Source: JBDTVS01 sp040007095 (GTDB taxonomy: Bacteria > Acidobacteriota > Vicinamibacteria > Vicinamibacterales > CAVVIG01). From it: a DNA stretch of 21,969 nt. The first letter of the stretch is position 1; each line of letters begins with the position of its first letter. Below the pieces are notes generated by a model. The model saw only the letters and a program-made list of their open reading frames with translations. It had not been told where the DNA came from and did no database searches. Below, in pieces: positions 7,339 to 15,344 of this stretch. Location of the stretch: NCBI GenBank assembly GCA_040007095.1, contig JBDTVS010000065.1:1-21969 (forward strand). The letters are read 5' to 3'. The translations under genes and the position numbers were made by a program.

Positions 7339-8567
7339 TGAAACGAGCGTTCTGGACAATCACTGGAGGGGTGGCCGTCGCGGCGCTAACGGCCACCGCG
7401 GCGTGTTCACGCCCCAACGCACATGCGGCTGAGCCGAGCATCGAGGACCGGCCGATTGTCGCGGTGGCGAAGGTGACGCGCGGAGATTTGGCCCAGGTCC
7501 TGACCGTGGCCGCGGAATTCCGGCCGTACGAGGAAATCGACGTCCATGCCAAGGTGGCCGGCTTCTTGAAGTCGATCAGCGTGGACGTCGGCGACCGGGT
7601 TCAGGCCGGGCAGCTGCTGGCCGTGCTGGAGATTCCCGAGCTCCAGGACGAACTGCAGCAAGACGATGCGGCGATCAAGCGCGCGCAGGAAGAGATCAAC
7701 CGCGCCGGCGCCGACCTGGACCGCGCGAAATCGGTGCACGACGTTGCGCATCTGGGATCGACGCGACTCACCAAGGTCATCGCCTCGCGGCCGAATCTGG
7801 TCGCCCAGCAGGACGTGGACGAAGCCGCCGGGCGCGACCACGTCGCCGAGGCGCAGGTCGCGACCGCCAACGCGGCGCTGGCCGCCGCGCGCGAGCAGCT
7901 CGCCTTCGCAGAGGCAACCAAGCGCAAGACCACGACCCTCTTCGCCTACGCGCGGATCACGGCGCCGTTTGGCGGCGTGATCACGCGCCGCTACGCCGAC
8001 ACCGGCGCGATGATTCAGGCCGGCACCGCGTCGCAGACGCAGGCCCGGCCGATCGTCCAGCTGTCCGACAACCACCGGCTGCGGCTGGTCATTCCCGTCC
8101 CGGAGTCGGCGGTCGCGCGTATTCACCTCGGCGGGCCGGTCGCCTTGAGCGTCCAGTCGCTGAACAAGACCTTCACCGGCATCGTCGCGAGGTTCGCCGA
8201 TCGACTGGACGCCGACACCAGGACCATGCACGTGGAAGTCGACGTGGCGAACCCGACGCTCGACATCGTACCGGGCATGTTCGCCAACGCCTCGATCACG
8301 ATCAACGCGGCAAAGGATGTCCTGGTCGCCCCGGTCGGCGCCATCGACAGAACCGACAACGGCGCCCAGGTATTGGTCGTCGATCAGGCAGGTCGCGTCG
8401 AGGCGCGCAGCGTGGCGCTCGGACTCGAGATGGCCGATCGGATCGAGATTCGCTCTGGCCTGCAGGCGTCCGACCTGGTCGTCGTCGGCAGTCGGGGGCA
8501 ACTGAAGGCCGGCGCGGTGGTGACGCCAAAGATCGTGGCGCCCGACACACCGCAGGAGTCACGCTGA
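7335..8567 (+). CDS. RND efflux periplasmic adaptor (membrane fusion protein), lipoprotein
   Basis: A 410-residue HlyD/AcrA-family adaptor. The N-terminus has basic residues, a hydrophobic core and a lipobox ending at Cys24 (TAAC), predicting a lipid anchor in the inner membrane's outer leaflet. The mature part follows the family order: first half of the barrel-sandwich (lipoyl-like) domain with VAGFLKSISVDVGDRVQAGQ, a long alpha-helical hairpin (about residues 95-200, rich in Ala, Glu and Lys), second half with ITAPFGGVITRRYADTGAMI, then beta-barrel and membrane-proximal domains. It bridges the RND pump and the TolC-like channel. ATG 7335 overlaps the RraA-like stop by 4 bp, with a GAGG 8 bases upstream; ATG 7338 is in a different frame. 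Its own stop overlaps the pump start by one base. The substrate cannot be predicted. Confidence 0.93.
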   Translation: MMKRAFWTITGGVAVAALTATAACSRPNAHAAEPSIEDRPIVAVAKVTRGDLAQVLTVAAEFRPYEEIDVHAKVAGFLKSISVDVGDRVQAGQLLAVLEIPELQDELQQDDAAIKRAQEEINRAGADLDRAKSVHDVAHLGSTRLTKVIASRPNLVAQQDVDEAAGRDHVAEAQVATANAALAAAREQLAFAEATKRKTTTLFAYARITAPFGGVITRRYADTGAMIQAGTASQTQARPIVQLSDNHRLRLVIPVPESAVARIHLGGPVALSVQSLNKTFTGIVARFADRLDADTRTMHVEVDVANPTLDIVPGMFANASITINAAKDVLVAPVGAIDRTDNGAQVLVVDQAGRVEARSVALGLEMADRIEIRSGLQASDLVVVGSRGQLKAGAVVTPKIVAPDTPQESR

Positions 8568-11500
8568 TGTCCCGCTTCTCCCTCCGTAACCCGCACTTCA
8601 TCATCGTCGTCTGTCTGTTCGTGGCGGTCATCGGGCTGACCAGCGTCGTGCGGATGCCGGTCGACCTGTTTCCGGACATCAACATCCCGCAGGTCGTCGT
8701 TGCCACGTTCTACAACGGGATGCCGCCGGAACAGATCGAGACGGACATCACCGGCCGTTTCGAGCGCTTCTTCACCCTGGGGGCCGGCATCGATCACATG
8801 GAATCGCGGTCGCTGCCGGGTGTCAGCATCATCAAGGTGTATTTTCAGCCGGGCACCAGTGCCGACTCCGACGTCACCGAGATTTCCAACCTCGCCATGG
8901 CCGACCTGCGGCGGCTGCCCCCCGGCACGCTGCCGCCGATCGTGCAGAAATTCGACGCGTCGAGCCTGCCGGTGTGTCTGATTACGCTGAAGGGCCAGGG
9001 CCTGAACGAGATCGAGCTTCGCGATCTCGGCCAGTTCACCGTGCGCAACCAGCTCGCGAGCGTGTCCGGCGCGTCCGTGCCGCCGCCGTTTGGCGGGAAA
9101 TACCGCCAGATCATGGTCTACGTCGATCCGGCGAAGCTGCAGGCGTACCAGATGAGCCCGATGGACGTGGTGCGGGCCGTCAACAACGCGAATCTGATCC
9201 TGCCGTCGGGCGACGTCAAACTGGGTCCGTTCGACTACACGCTGTTCACGAACAGCCAGTTCCGGAATGTGCCCGACATCAACCGCGTACCGCTCAAGAC
9301 GGCGGGCGGATCGATGGTGACGATCGCGGACGTGGGCCACGCCGAGGACTCGAACCAGATCCAGAACAACATCGTGCGGGTCGACGGCCAGCCGTCGGCC
9401 TATCTGCCGGTGATGAAGCAGGGCGGCGACACCAACACCATCGCCGTGGTGGACGGCGTCAAGGACGTGGTGTCGAAGCTGCTCGACGTGCCGTCCCAGC
9501 TCAAGGCCGAGGTGGTGTTCGACCAGTCGCTGTTCGTGAAGCGCGCGATCGAGACGCTGCTCGACGAAGGCGCGATCGGCCTCGGACTGACCGCGTTGCT
9601 GGTCCTGATTTTTCTGGGCAGCTTTCGCGCCACGTTCGGCGTGTTCCTGTGCATCCCGCTCTCGGCGCTGGCGGCGCTCATCGCCCTCTACATGGGCGGC
9701 AGCTCGATCAACACGATGGTGCTGGCCGGGTTTGCGCTGGTCTTCTCGCGACTGATCGACAGTGCCGTGATCGTGCTCGAGAACATTTTCCGGCACCTCG
9801 AGCTGGGCGAATCTCCGGAGGTCGCGGCCGAACAGGGCGGAAACGAAGTCTCGTTGGCGGTGCTCGCCGCGACGCTGACCAGTTCGATCGTGTTCTTCCC
9901 CGTCACGTTTCTGTACGGCGTCAGCCGCTTCCTGTTCTCGGCCCTGGCGCTGGCTGTCGTGCTGGCGTTGTTCGCGTCGTACTTCGTCGCGATGACCGTC
10001 GTGCCGCTCTTTTGCGCGCGGTTCCTGAAGGCGCCGCATCATGCCGTCCCGCACGATCAGGCGTCGCCGCCACCGACGGGCCTGATGGAGCGGTTCAACG
10101 ACGGGTTCGCCGCGCGCTTCGGACGGCTGCTGACGTGGTACGAACGCCAGGTCCGGTCGTCGCTCGCCCGGCCGTGGGCCGTGGTCGGGAGCGTCACCGC
10201 CCTGTTTCTGGCGAGCCTCGTGCTCTACCCCTTGCTCGGCGTGGCGTTTTTCCCGCGGACCGACGCCGCGCAATTCGTGATGAACCTCAAGTCCCCCTCC
10301 GGGAGCCGGATCGAGGTCACCTCCGCGGACGTCGAACGGGTCGAACGGCTGGTCCGTCGGATTGTCGACCCGAGCGATCTCCAGCTGGTGGTGTCGAACA
10401 TCGGCGTGCAGCCCGGCTTTTCCTCGATCTACACCAGCAATGCCGGACCGCACACGGCAACCGTGCAGGTCGCGCTGACCGAGGATCACCGCGTCGGCAG
10501 CTACGAGTACATGGCCCGCGTGCGAGCGGCGATCGCCCGCGAGCTGCCCCACCTCACGGCGTACTTTCAATCGGGCGGCATGGTTGACGCCGTGCTCAAT
10601 CAGGGGCTGCCGGCACCAATTGACCTGCAGGTGAGCGGGTCGAACATCGAGCGCGTCTACGAGACCGCAGGCCGTGTCGCCGCCTCGATTCGGCGGCTGC
10701 CTGGGGTGAGCGACGTCTACATCCCGCAGGACATCAACTATCCGTCGCTCCGGCTCGACATCGACCGCGAGCGGGCCGCGGCGCTTGGCCTCAACCAGCG
10801 GGAAGTCGTCAACAACGTGATCACGGCGCTGACGTCGAACCAGATGATTGCGCCCAGCTACTGGGTGGACCCCAAGAGCGGCAACGACTACATGCTGACG
10901 GTCCAGTACCCGGAGAACCAGGTCCGCACGCTGCTCGACCTCCGGGCGATTCCGCTGCATGCCGATCACGTGACCCAGCCGACGTCGCTCGACGCCGTGA
11001 CCCGGATCACGCCGATGAATTCGCCGACCGAAATCGATCACTACCAGATTCGGCGGGTCATCGACATCTACGTCAATCCGATCGGCGAAGACCTCGGGAC
11101 CGCCGTGAGCGGCATCCGGACCGTCCTGCGCACGGCCAGTCTGCCGAATGGTGTGAAAGCGGACATCCGCGGCATGGTGCAGGGGATGGAGGCGTCGTTC
11201 CGCAGCTTCGCGCTGGGATTGCTCCTCGCCGTGGTGCTGCTCTATCTGATCCTGGTGGCGCAGTTCCGGTCGTTCACCGATCCGCTGCTGATTCTGCTGG
11301 CGGTGCCGCCAGGGCTGAGCGGCGTGCTGGCGGCGCTCTATCTCACGAACACGACCCTCAACGTCCAGTCGCTGATGGGGATCCTGATGATGGTCGGCAT
11401 GGCGGTGTCGAACAGCATCCTGATTGTCGAATTCACGCATCGGCTGCAGGCCGAGGGCCTGTCCGTCGTCGATGCCGTGGTCAGTTCGTGCCGCATCCGG

Positions 11501-11716
11501 CTGCGTCCGATCCTGATGACCTCGCTCGCCACCGTGATTGGGCTGGTGCCGATGGCGCTGAAGCTCGGAACCGGCAGCGAGGCCTACGCGCCCCTGGCGC
11601 GGGCGATCATCGGCGGCCTGATCGTATCCGTCGCGCTGACCGTGTTCATCGTGCCCGCAGCCTACGTGCTCGTCTACGGCCGCCGGCCTGTCGTCGCCAA
11701 GGAGACTCTGTCGTGA
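8567..11716 (+). CDS. RND family efflux pump (AcrB/HAE-like inner-membrane transporter)
   Basis: A 1049-residue proton-driven transporter, normal length for the AcrB/MdtB superfamily. TM1 (residues about 10-28) is followed by the DLFPDINIPQV motif, a large periplasmic loop, the TM2-TM6 bundle (about 330-480), a cytoplasmic linker, the second large loop and TM8-TM12 (about 870-1040). In TM4 the sequence RLIDSAVIVLENI gives D398 followed by S399 where AcrB has Asp407-Asp408. In TM10, GMAVSNSILIVEF has S948 where AcrB has Lys940. The RLRPILMTS segment carrying the Arg/Thr partners is kept. Thus half of the standard proton relay is substituted. The start ATG 8567 overlaps the adaptor's TGA, with AGGAG 8 bases upstream. 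It should form a trimer with the adaptor and TolC-like protein. Substrates (drugs, lipids or metabolites) are unknown. Confidence 0.95.
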   Translation: MSRFSLRNPHFIIVVCLFVAVIGLTSVVRMPVDLFPDINIPQVVVATFYNGMPPEQIETDITGRFERFFTLGAGIDHMESRSLPGVSIIKVYFQPGTSADSDVTEISNLAMADLRRLPPGTLPPIVQKFDASSLPVCLITLKGQGLNEIELRDLGQFTVRNQLASVSGASVPPPFGGKYRQIMVYVDPAKLQAYQMSPMDVVRAVNNANLILPSGDVKLGPFDYTLFTNSQFRNVPDINRVPLKTAGGSMVTIADVGHAEDSNQIQNNIVRVDGQPSAYLPVMKQGGDTNTIAVVDGVKDVVSKLLDVPSQLKAEVVFDQSLFVKRAIETLLDEGAIGLGLTALLVLIFLGSFRATFGVFLCIPLSALAALIALYMGGSSINTMVLAGFALVFSRLIDSAVIVLENIFRHLELGESPEVAAEQGGNEVSLAVLAATLTSSIVFFPVTFLYGVSRFLFSALALAVVLALFASYFVAMTVVPLFCARFLKAPHHAVPHDQASPPPTGLMERFNDGFAARFGRLLTWYERQVRSSLARPWAVVGSVTALFLASLVLYPLLGVAFFPRTDAAQFVMNLKSPSGSRIEVTSADVERVERLVRRIVDPSDLQLVVSNIGVQPGFSSIYTSNAGPHTATVQVALTEDHRVGSYEYMARVRAAIARELPHLTAYFQSGGMVDAVLNQGLPAPIDLQVSGSNIERVYETAGRVAASIRRLPGVSDVYIPQDINYPSLRLDIDRERAAALGLNQREVVNNVITALTSNQMIAPSYWVDPKSGNDYMLTVQYPENQVRTLLDLRAIPLHADHVTQPTSLDAVTRITPMNSPTEIDHYQIRRVIDIYVNPIGEDLGTAVSGIRTVLRTASLPNGVKADIRGMVQGMEASFRSFALGLLLAVVLLYLILVAQFRSFTDPLLILLAVPPGLSGVLAALYLTNTTLNVQSLMGILMMVGMAVSNSILIVEFTHRLQAEGLSVVDAVVSSCRIRLRPILMTSLATVIGLVPMALKLGTGSEAYAPLARAIIGGLIVSVALTVFIVPAAYVLVYGRRPVVAKETLS

Positions 11717-13002
11717 TGTACCGGATCCTTCTCATCGTCTGTGCCTGCTGCGGGTGCCTGTCGTCCGCGTCGCGCGCATCGGCGCAGGTGCGTCTGTCGC
11801 TGAAGGAAGCGGAGATGCGCGCCCTGGACAACCATCCGCTGATTCGCGCCAGCCAGGACATCGCGCTCGCCGCCGGCCAGGTCGTTCGGGAAACGAAATC
11901 GGCGTACTATCCCACGGCGTTCGCGAATGTGACAGGCGCTGGGGCTGAGGACGGCTCGCGCATTACGGCCGGGGCCCTCAACAACCCGTCCATTCTCGAC
12001 CGGTTCGCGACTGGCGTCATCGTGTCCCAGCTGGTGACCGACTTTGGACGCACCGGCAGTCTGGTCCAGGGGCAGACACTCCGCGCGGACGCGCAGGAGC
12101 AGGACGTGGCCAATCGGAAAGCCGAGGTGCTCCTGCAGGTCGACCGCGCGTACTTCAACGCGCTGGGCGCGCAGGCGATATTGAAAGTCGCGCAGCAGAC
12201 CGTCGAGGCACGTCAACTCGTCGCCGACCAGGTCGACACGCTCGCCGCCAGCGGCCTGAAATCAAGTCTTGACGCGAGCTTTGCCAGGGTCAACCTCTCG
12301 CAGGCGAAGCTGCTCCTGGTCGAGGCGACCAACGATGTCCAGGCGGCATTCGCGACGTTGACGGCAGCGATTGGCTCGACCCAGGTCGCCATCTACGACC
12401 TCCAGGACGAGCCACTGGCACCACCTCCGCCCGACGACGACAGATCGCTGGTGGCGCAGGGGCTCAGGGACCGCCCCGACATCGCCGCCAGGCGATTCTC
12501 CCGAGACGCCGCTGCCAAGTTCGCCGCGGCGGAACGCGCGCTCTGGTTCCCCGTCGTCTCGGCGGTGGGCGCGGCCGGTGTCACGCCGTACCGCCAGACG
12601 GGTCTGACCGATCACTACTCTGCGGCCGGTTTCAATGTGGCGGTGCCCTTGACCAATGGGAATCTCTACTCAGCCCGTCATGCCGAAGCGCTGTTGCGTG
12701 CGCAAGCCGAAGAAGAGACGGTCAGGGAGATCGAAGCGGAGGTCACACGGGACGTCTCAATCGCCTGGCTGAGCGCCCGCACGGCGTACCAGAAGATGGA
12801 CCTCACCAACCAGCTGCTGACGCAGGCCTCCGACGCATTGGAGCTCGCGCAGGCTCGCTACGACCTCGGTCTGAGCTCGATCGTCGAGCTGACGCAGGCG
12901 CAATTGAACAAGACGGCGGCGGAGATCGAAGTGGCACGCACTCGGTACGACTTTCAGGCACGAAGCGTAGCGCTTCGCTTCCAGATCGGGGCGCTGCGAT
13001 GA
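11716..13002 (+). CDS. TolC-family outer membrane efflux channel
   Basis: A 428-residue outer membrane efflux protein with the expected pair of OEP repeats. The N-terminus is a signal peptide (hydrophobic run LLIVCACCGCL) with a likely cut after ASA, before QVRLSLKEAEMRALDNHPLI, the standard opening of mature TolC-like proteins. Long amphipathic helices follow; the second repeat includes AQARYDLGLSSIVELTQAQLN, another family hallmark. Start: ATG 11716 shares its A with the pump's TGA; the in-frame GTG at 11713 has better spacing from AAGGAG (11699-11704), so translation could begin there. It is the last gene of the four-gene operon, giving a complete tripartite pump. No terminator with a T-run is evident after the TGA at 13000-13002. 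Confidence 0.93.
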   Translation: MYRILLIVCACCGCLSSASRASAQVRLSLKEAEMRALDNHPLIRASQDIALAAGQVVRETKSAYYPTAFANVTGAGAEDGSRITAGALNNPSILDRFATGVIVSQLVTDFGRTGSLVQGQTLRADAQEQDVANRKAEVLLQVDRAYFNALGAQAILKVAQQTVEARQLVADQVDTLAASGLKSSLDASFARVNLSQAKLLLVEATNDVQAAFATLTAAIGSTQVAIYDLQDEPLAPPPPDDDRSLVAQGLRDRPDIAARRFSRDAAAKFAAAERALWFPVVSAVGAAGVTPYRQTGLTDHYSAAGFNVAVPLTNGNLYSARHAEALLRAQAEEETVREIEAEVTRDVSIAWLSARTAYQKMDLTNQLLTQASDALELAQARYDLGLSSIVELTQAQLNKTAAEIEVARTRYDFQARSVALRFQIGALR

Positions 13003-13061
13003 GAAGTGTCGCAGCCCTCGTATCGACGCCGACACGACGCCTGCGGTCTTTCCGCTGAAGG

Positions 13062-13082
13062 AATACTGTGCCGTCCGGATAT
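13062..13082 (-). repeat. Probable partial third copy of the dispersed repeat
   Basis: Read on the minus strand, this 21-base segment matches the first 21 core bases of copy B at 17 of 21 positions, sharing TATCCGG, CGG and GTATT at the same spacing. It overlaps a perfect 12-bp palindrome, CCGGATATCCGG (13075-13086). The rest of the core is not recognisable, so this copy is tentative. Confidence 0.35.
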
Positions 13083-13195
13083 CCGGGTGTCGGGCGTACT
13101 CGCTACGTTGGTGGACGTCTGCGGAGCCGACTGTGAAGATTTCTGAGCTCGAGGCTTCACCGTGAACATCCTGCGAGTGAAAAGGTGGTGGTGTC

Positions 13196-13321
13196 ATGCT
13201 GGCGATTCAACTCATCGGCGCCCAATGGGCCGTTGTCCTCGGGGTGGTGGTCCTGGTTGTTCTGACGTTCACGGTGCGGCGGTCACGCAGTTCATCGGAT
13301 AGGACCCGCTTGGGCCTCTGA
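13196..13321 (+). CDS. Small single-helix membrane protein (41 aa), unknown
   Basis: A short frame starting at ATG 13196 encodes 41 residues: a polar N-terminus, one strongly hydrophobic helix (about residues 12-26, WAVVLGVVVLVVLTFTV) and a basic, Ser/Arg-rich tail (RRSRSSSDRTR). The positive tail predicts the C-terminus in the cytoplasm. A good ribosome-binding site, AAAGGTGG at 13181-13188, lies 7 bases upstream, which is the main reason to accept such a small gene. It begins 193 bp after the TolC-like gene and has no obvious co-transcribed partner. I recognise no family; small single-pass proteins of this kind often act as subunits or regulators of larger membrane complexes, but nothing here shows which. 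Confidence 0.5.
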   Translation: MLAIQLIGAQWAVVLGVVVLVVLTFTVRRSRSSSDRTRLGL

Positions 13322-13674
13322 GGTTACGACCGACGTGATCCGGAGCAGTTCATGGCCCCGGGCCGGACACATCGATCGTGGCTGGAACTCGCAGTCTCAC
13401 TGGGCGTTCGACACCCGAAGTCTTGTGCGCGTGGACATTTCGTGTTTTGCGAGAAAGTGCCGCTTGCAGACGCGAGGCCGTCGTCAGAAATAGCGCGGCA
13501 GGATTTGAGAAGGCTCTGGTCGCTTGGGTGCTGTCGGCCTTCGCGACCATCCTGCCCGCCTGCCCGCTCGCCCGCTCGCGGCGCAGCGGCTCGATGACAC
13601 GGGGACGTCCGCGACTCGTCTTCGCGAGCTGAGTTCGTCGATCGAGTGGTTGACGAAGCAGGTATCTCAGTATC
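13322..13674. other. Gene-free stretch between two small candidate genes
   Basis: Several overlapping open frames run through these 353 bp on both strands, but none has a credible start, a recognisable domain or protein-like composition. One plus-strand frame gives a short coiled-coil-like segment (RLRELSSSIEWLTKQV) near 13605-13655, which could be the tail of a decayed gene. The only repeat seen is the 8-bp tandem at 13551-13582. Confidence 0.5.
13551..13582. repeat. Short tandem repeat, about four 8-bp units
   Basis: Two identical units CCTGCCCG are followed by CTCGCCCG and CTCGCGGC. The later units diverge, so this looks like a small slippage product without obvious function. Confidence 0.5.
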
Positions 13675-13812
13675 GTGGCGAAACCGCTGTTCGTGGCGTT
13701 TCTCTTCGCCGGGCTGGGATTGTGGTTTGTACTCTCCCTCCGGTCTCACGTGTATGTGGCCGTTCCTTCTGTGGGAATTGCCCTGGTCTACGGCGTCTGC
13801 ATACGCGACTGA
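13675..13812 (+). CDS. Possible small two-helix membrane protein (45 aa), unknown
   Basis: From GTG 13675 a 45-residue frame encodes two hydrophobic segments, PLFVAFLFAGLGLWFVLSL and VYVAVPSVGIALVYGV, separated by a short RSH turn and ending in CIRD. This would be a compact hairpin in the inner membrane. The in-frame stop at 13651 and lack of other starts make the GTG the only choice. The ribosome-binding signal is weak (AGG about 12 bases upstream), so expression is doubtful. Its composition differs sharply from the chance frames around it. It lies 230 bp before the HtrA-like gene, on the same strand. No family is recognised. Confidence 0.35.
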   Translation: MAKPLFVAFLFAGLGLWFVLSLRSHVYVAVPSVGIALVYGVCIRD

Positions 13813-14042
13813 ACCCCAACGCCATCGCGGTTTCGCAGATCGAGTCTGCGATGGCCATCCGGTTTTCCCCAACTCTGCCGTGAACGAGCCCTCCGATGCG
13901 CGGAGGCGGCGAACAGTCCCCGGTCCCCTTCGCTCGAGCGCCAGCCTGTGAACCTTGGTAATGTGCTACGTGTTGTTGAACGGATGGACGTCGTTGACCG
14001 TTTGACGTCGGCGCGGACGACCAGTTTCTCGCGAGGTCATGC

Positions 14043-15344
14043 ATGGAGACCAGCAGCCCCTATCGACCTCGTGTGTCACGCGAGACGCGGTCGCTGCTCG
14101 CCGCTGGGGTGATGGCAGTTGCCGTCCTATGGCTACTGGCTCGCATCAGATTCCCGGAGCGTCCCGTCACTCCCAATCCTGTTTCGTCGGTTCTCAGTCA
14201 GCTCGCCAGCGGTCCAAAGTACGACGACCTCGCTGACGAAATCGCCCAACTCCAAGGGCGAGTGCAATTGTCGCTCCTGGCGCTCGACGTTCCGTTAGCC
14301 ACCCCCGGCTCTCAGCAGACCTCGCACTGGACGGCCGCGGTCAGGCTTGGCGGCGACCTTGCGGTCATGTTGGTCCCACCGCCGTCGAAACCGGAGGCGG
14401 AACCGTGGATCGACGCGACCATCCTCGCCCGGGATGCGGCGTCCGGCCTGGCGGTCGTGCGTGTACCGATTCCCGTACTGACGCCTTCATTTCCTCCGGT
14501 GCCATGGCTGCCACGCCAATCGCAGCAATCGCGCTACCTCATCGCCACTGACGTGTCGCCAGAGGGCGTGTCGCTGCGACCCGTGTTTGTGGGCTCGCTC
14601 CATCCATTCGACAGCGGGTTGTGGTCCGAGCCGCTGTGGGCCGTGCCCTTGCGCACCGATCTGGTGCCTGGCTCGTTCCTCTTCACCACCAGCGCCGAAT
14701 TGGCGGGTCTGGTGATCGGCCACAATGGGAGGCTGGCGATCGTGCCGGGTGGGACCGTGCTTGCAGAGGCGGATCGTCTGCTGGCCATGCCGCCTGGCCC
14801 CTCAGGGACAATTGGCATCGAGGTACAGGATCTGACACTGCCGCTCGCGTCAGTGACCGGCGCGTCCACGGGTGTCGTCGTCACCTGGGTTGACGCGAAG
14901 GGCGTCGGCAGAGAGCAGTTGCTGACTGGTGACGTCATCGAAGCGCTTGGCGGTCGAGCGCTCGCGACTCGACAAGATTGGAATACGCAGGTGGCTCGTC
15001 TATCAATGGGCGATGTGCTCACGCTGCGCGTCCGCCGCCGCGGCGAACTCCGCGAGGTGTCGTTGGTGGCGAACGGCCCCGCGGCGCAACCCGCCAGCCG
15101 GTCGCTTGGTCTCACCCTGCGAGGACGGACGAAGGTTGGTGCCGAAGTGGTCCGTGTCGAGCCGATGTCCGCAGCCTATCAGGCCGGACTGACCGTCGGG
15201 GACGTGATCACGCTCGTCGCTGACGTCTCCGCACCGACGCCCACGCAAGTCATGCGTTCATTCACCACTCTTGGGCCGGGTCAGCGCGTGATGGTGGCCG
15301 TCACCCGCGGCGACGCTCACCTGGTGACCACCTTAGCCCGATGA
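14043..15344 (+). CDS. Membrane-anchored HtrA-like pseudoprotease with two PDZ-like domains
   Basis: A 433-residue protein laid out like DegS/HtrA: a short cytoplasmic N-terminus, one transmembrane helix (about 18-35), a trypsin-like domain (about 70-245) and two PDZ-like regions (about 255-340 and 345-433; GVVVTWVDAKGVGREQLLTGDVI and AEVVRVEPMSAAYQAGLTVGDVI). The catalytic triad looks lost. The strand that normally ends in TNxHV has no His. The TDLAVLKV-type motif reads SGLAVVRV, with G135 in place of Asp. The GNSGGP loop reads PGSFLFT (S211 at best). It therefore probably binds peptides or partners in the periplasm rather than cutting them. ATG 14043 has GAGG 6 bases upstream. Its stop overlaps the next gene by 4 bp (ATGA), tying it to the antiporter-like genes. 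The call rests on motif alignment by eye. Confidence 0.75.
   Translation: METSSPYRPRVSRETRSLLAAGVMAVAVLWLLARIRFPERPVTPNPVSSVLSQLASGPKYDDLADEIAQLQGRVQLSLLALDVPLATPGSQQTSHWTAAVRLGGDLAVMLVPPPSKPEAEPWIDATILARDAASGLAVVRVPIPVLTPSFPPVPWLPRQSQQSRYLIATDVSPEGVSLRPVFVGSLHPFDSGLWSEPLWAVPLRTDLVPGSFLFTTSAELAGLVIGHNGRLAIVPGGTVLAEADRLLAMPPGPSGTIGIEVQDLTLPLASVTGASTGVVVTWVDAKGVGREQLLTGDVIEALGGRALATRQDWNTQVARLSMGDVLTLRVRRRGELREVSLVANGPAAQPASRSLGLTLRGRTKVGAEVVRVEPMSAAYQAGLTVGDVITLVADVSAPTPTQVMRSFTTLGPGQRVMVAVTRGDAHLVTTLAR

Noticed and set aside
7407..8501. Long minus-strand open frame opposite the adaptor gene
   Set aside because: The composition is typical of an antisense shadow, and the plus strand has a clear adaptor protein with a lipobox and all family motifs.
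8384..11440. Very long open frame on the minus strand, over 1000 codons
   Set aside because: It is exactly antisense to the RND pump and adaptor genes. Its translation is dominated by Arg, His, Asp and Gln with no recognisable domain, as expected opposite a GC-rich gene with strong third-position bias.
13324..13872. 182-codon minus-strand frame in the gene-poor region
   Set aside because: There is no hydrophobic core, domain or ribosome-binding site, and the Ser/Arg/Pro-rich composition suggests a chance frame.
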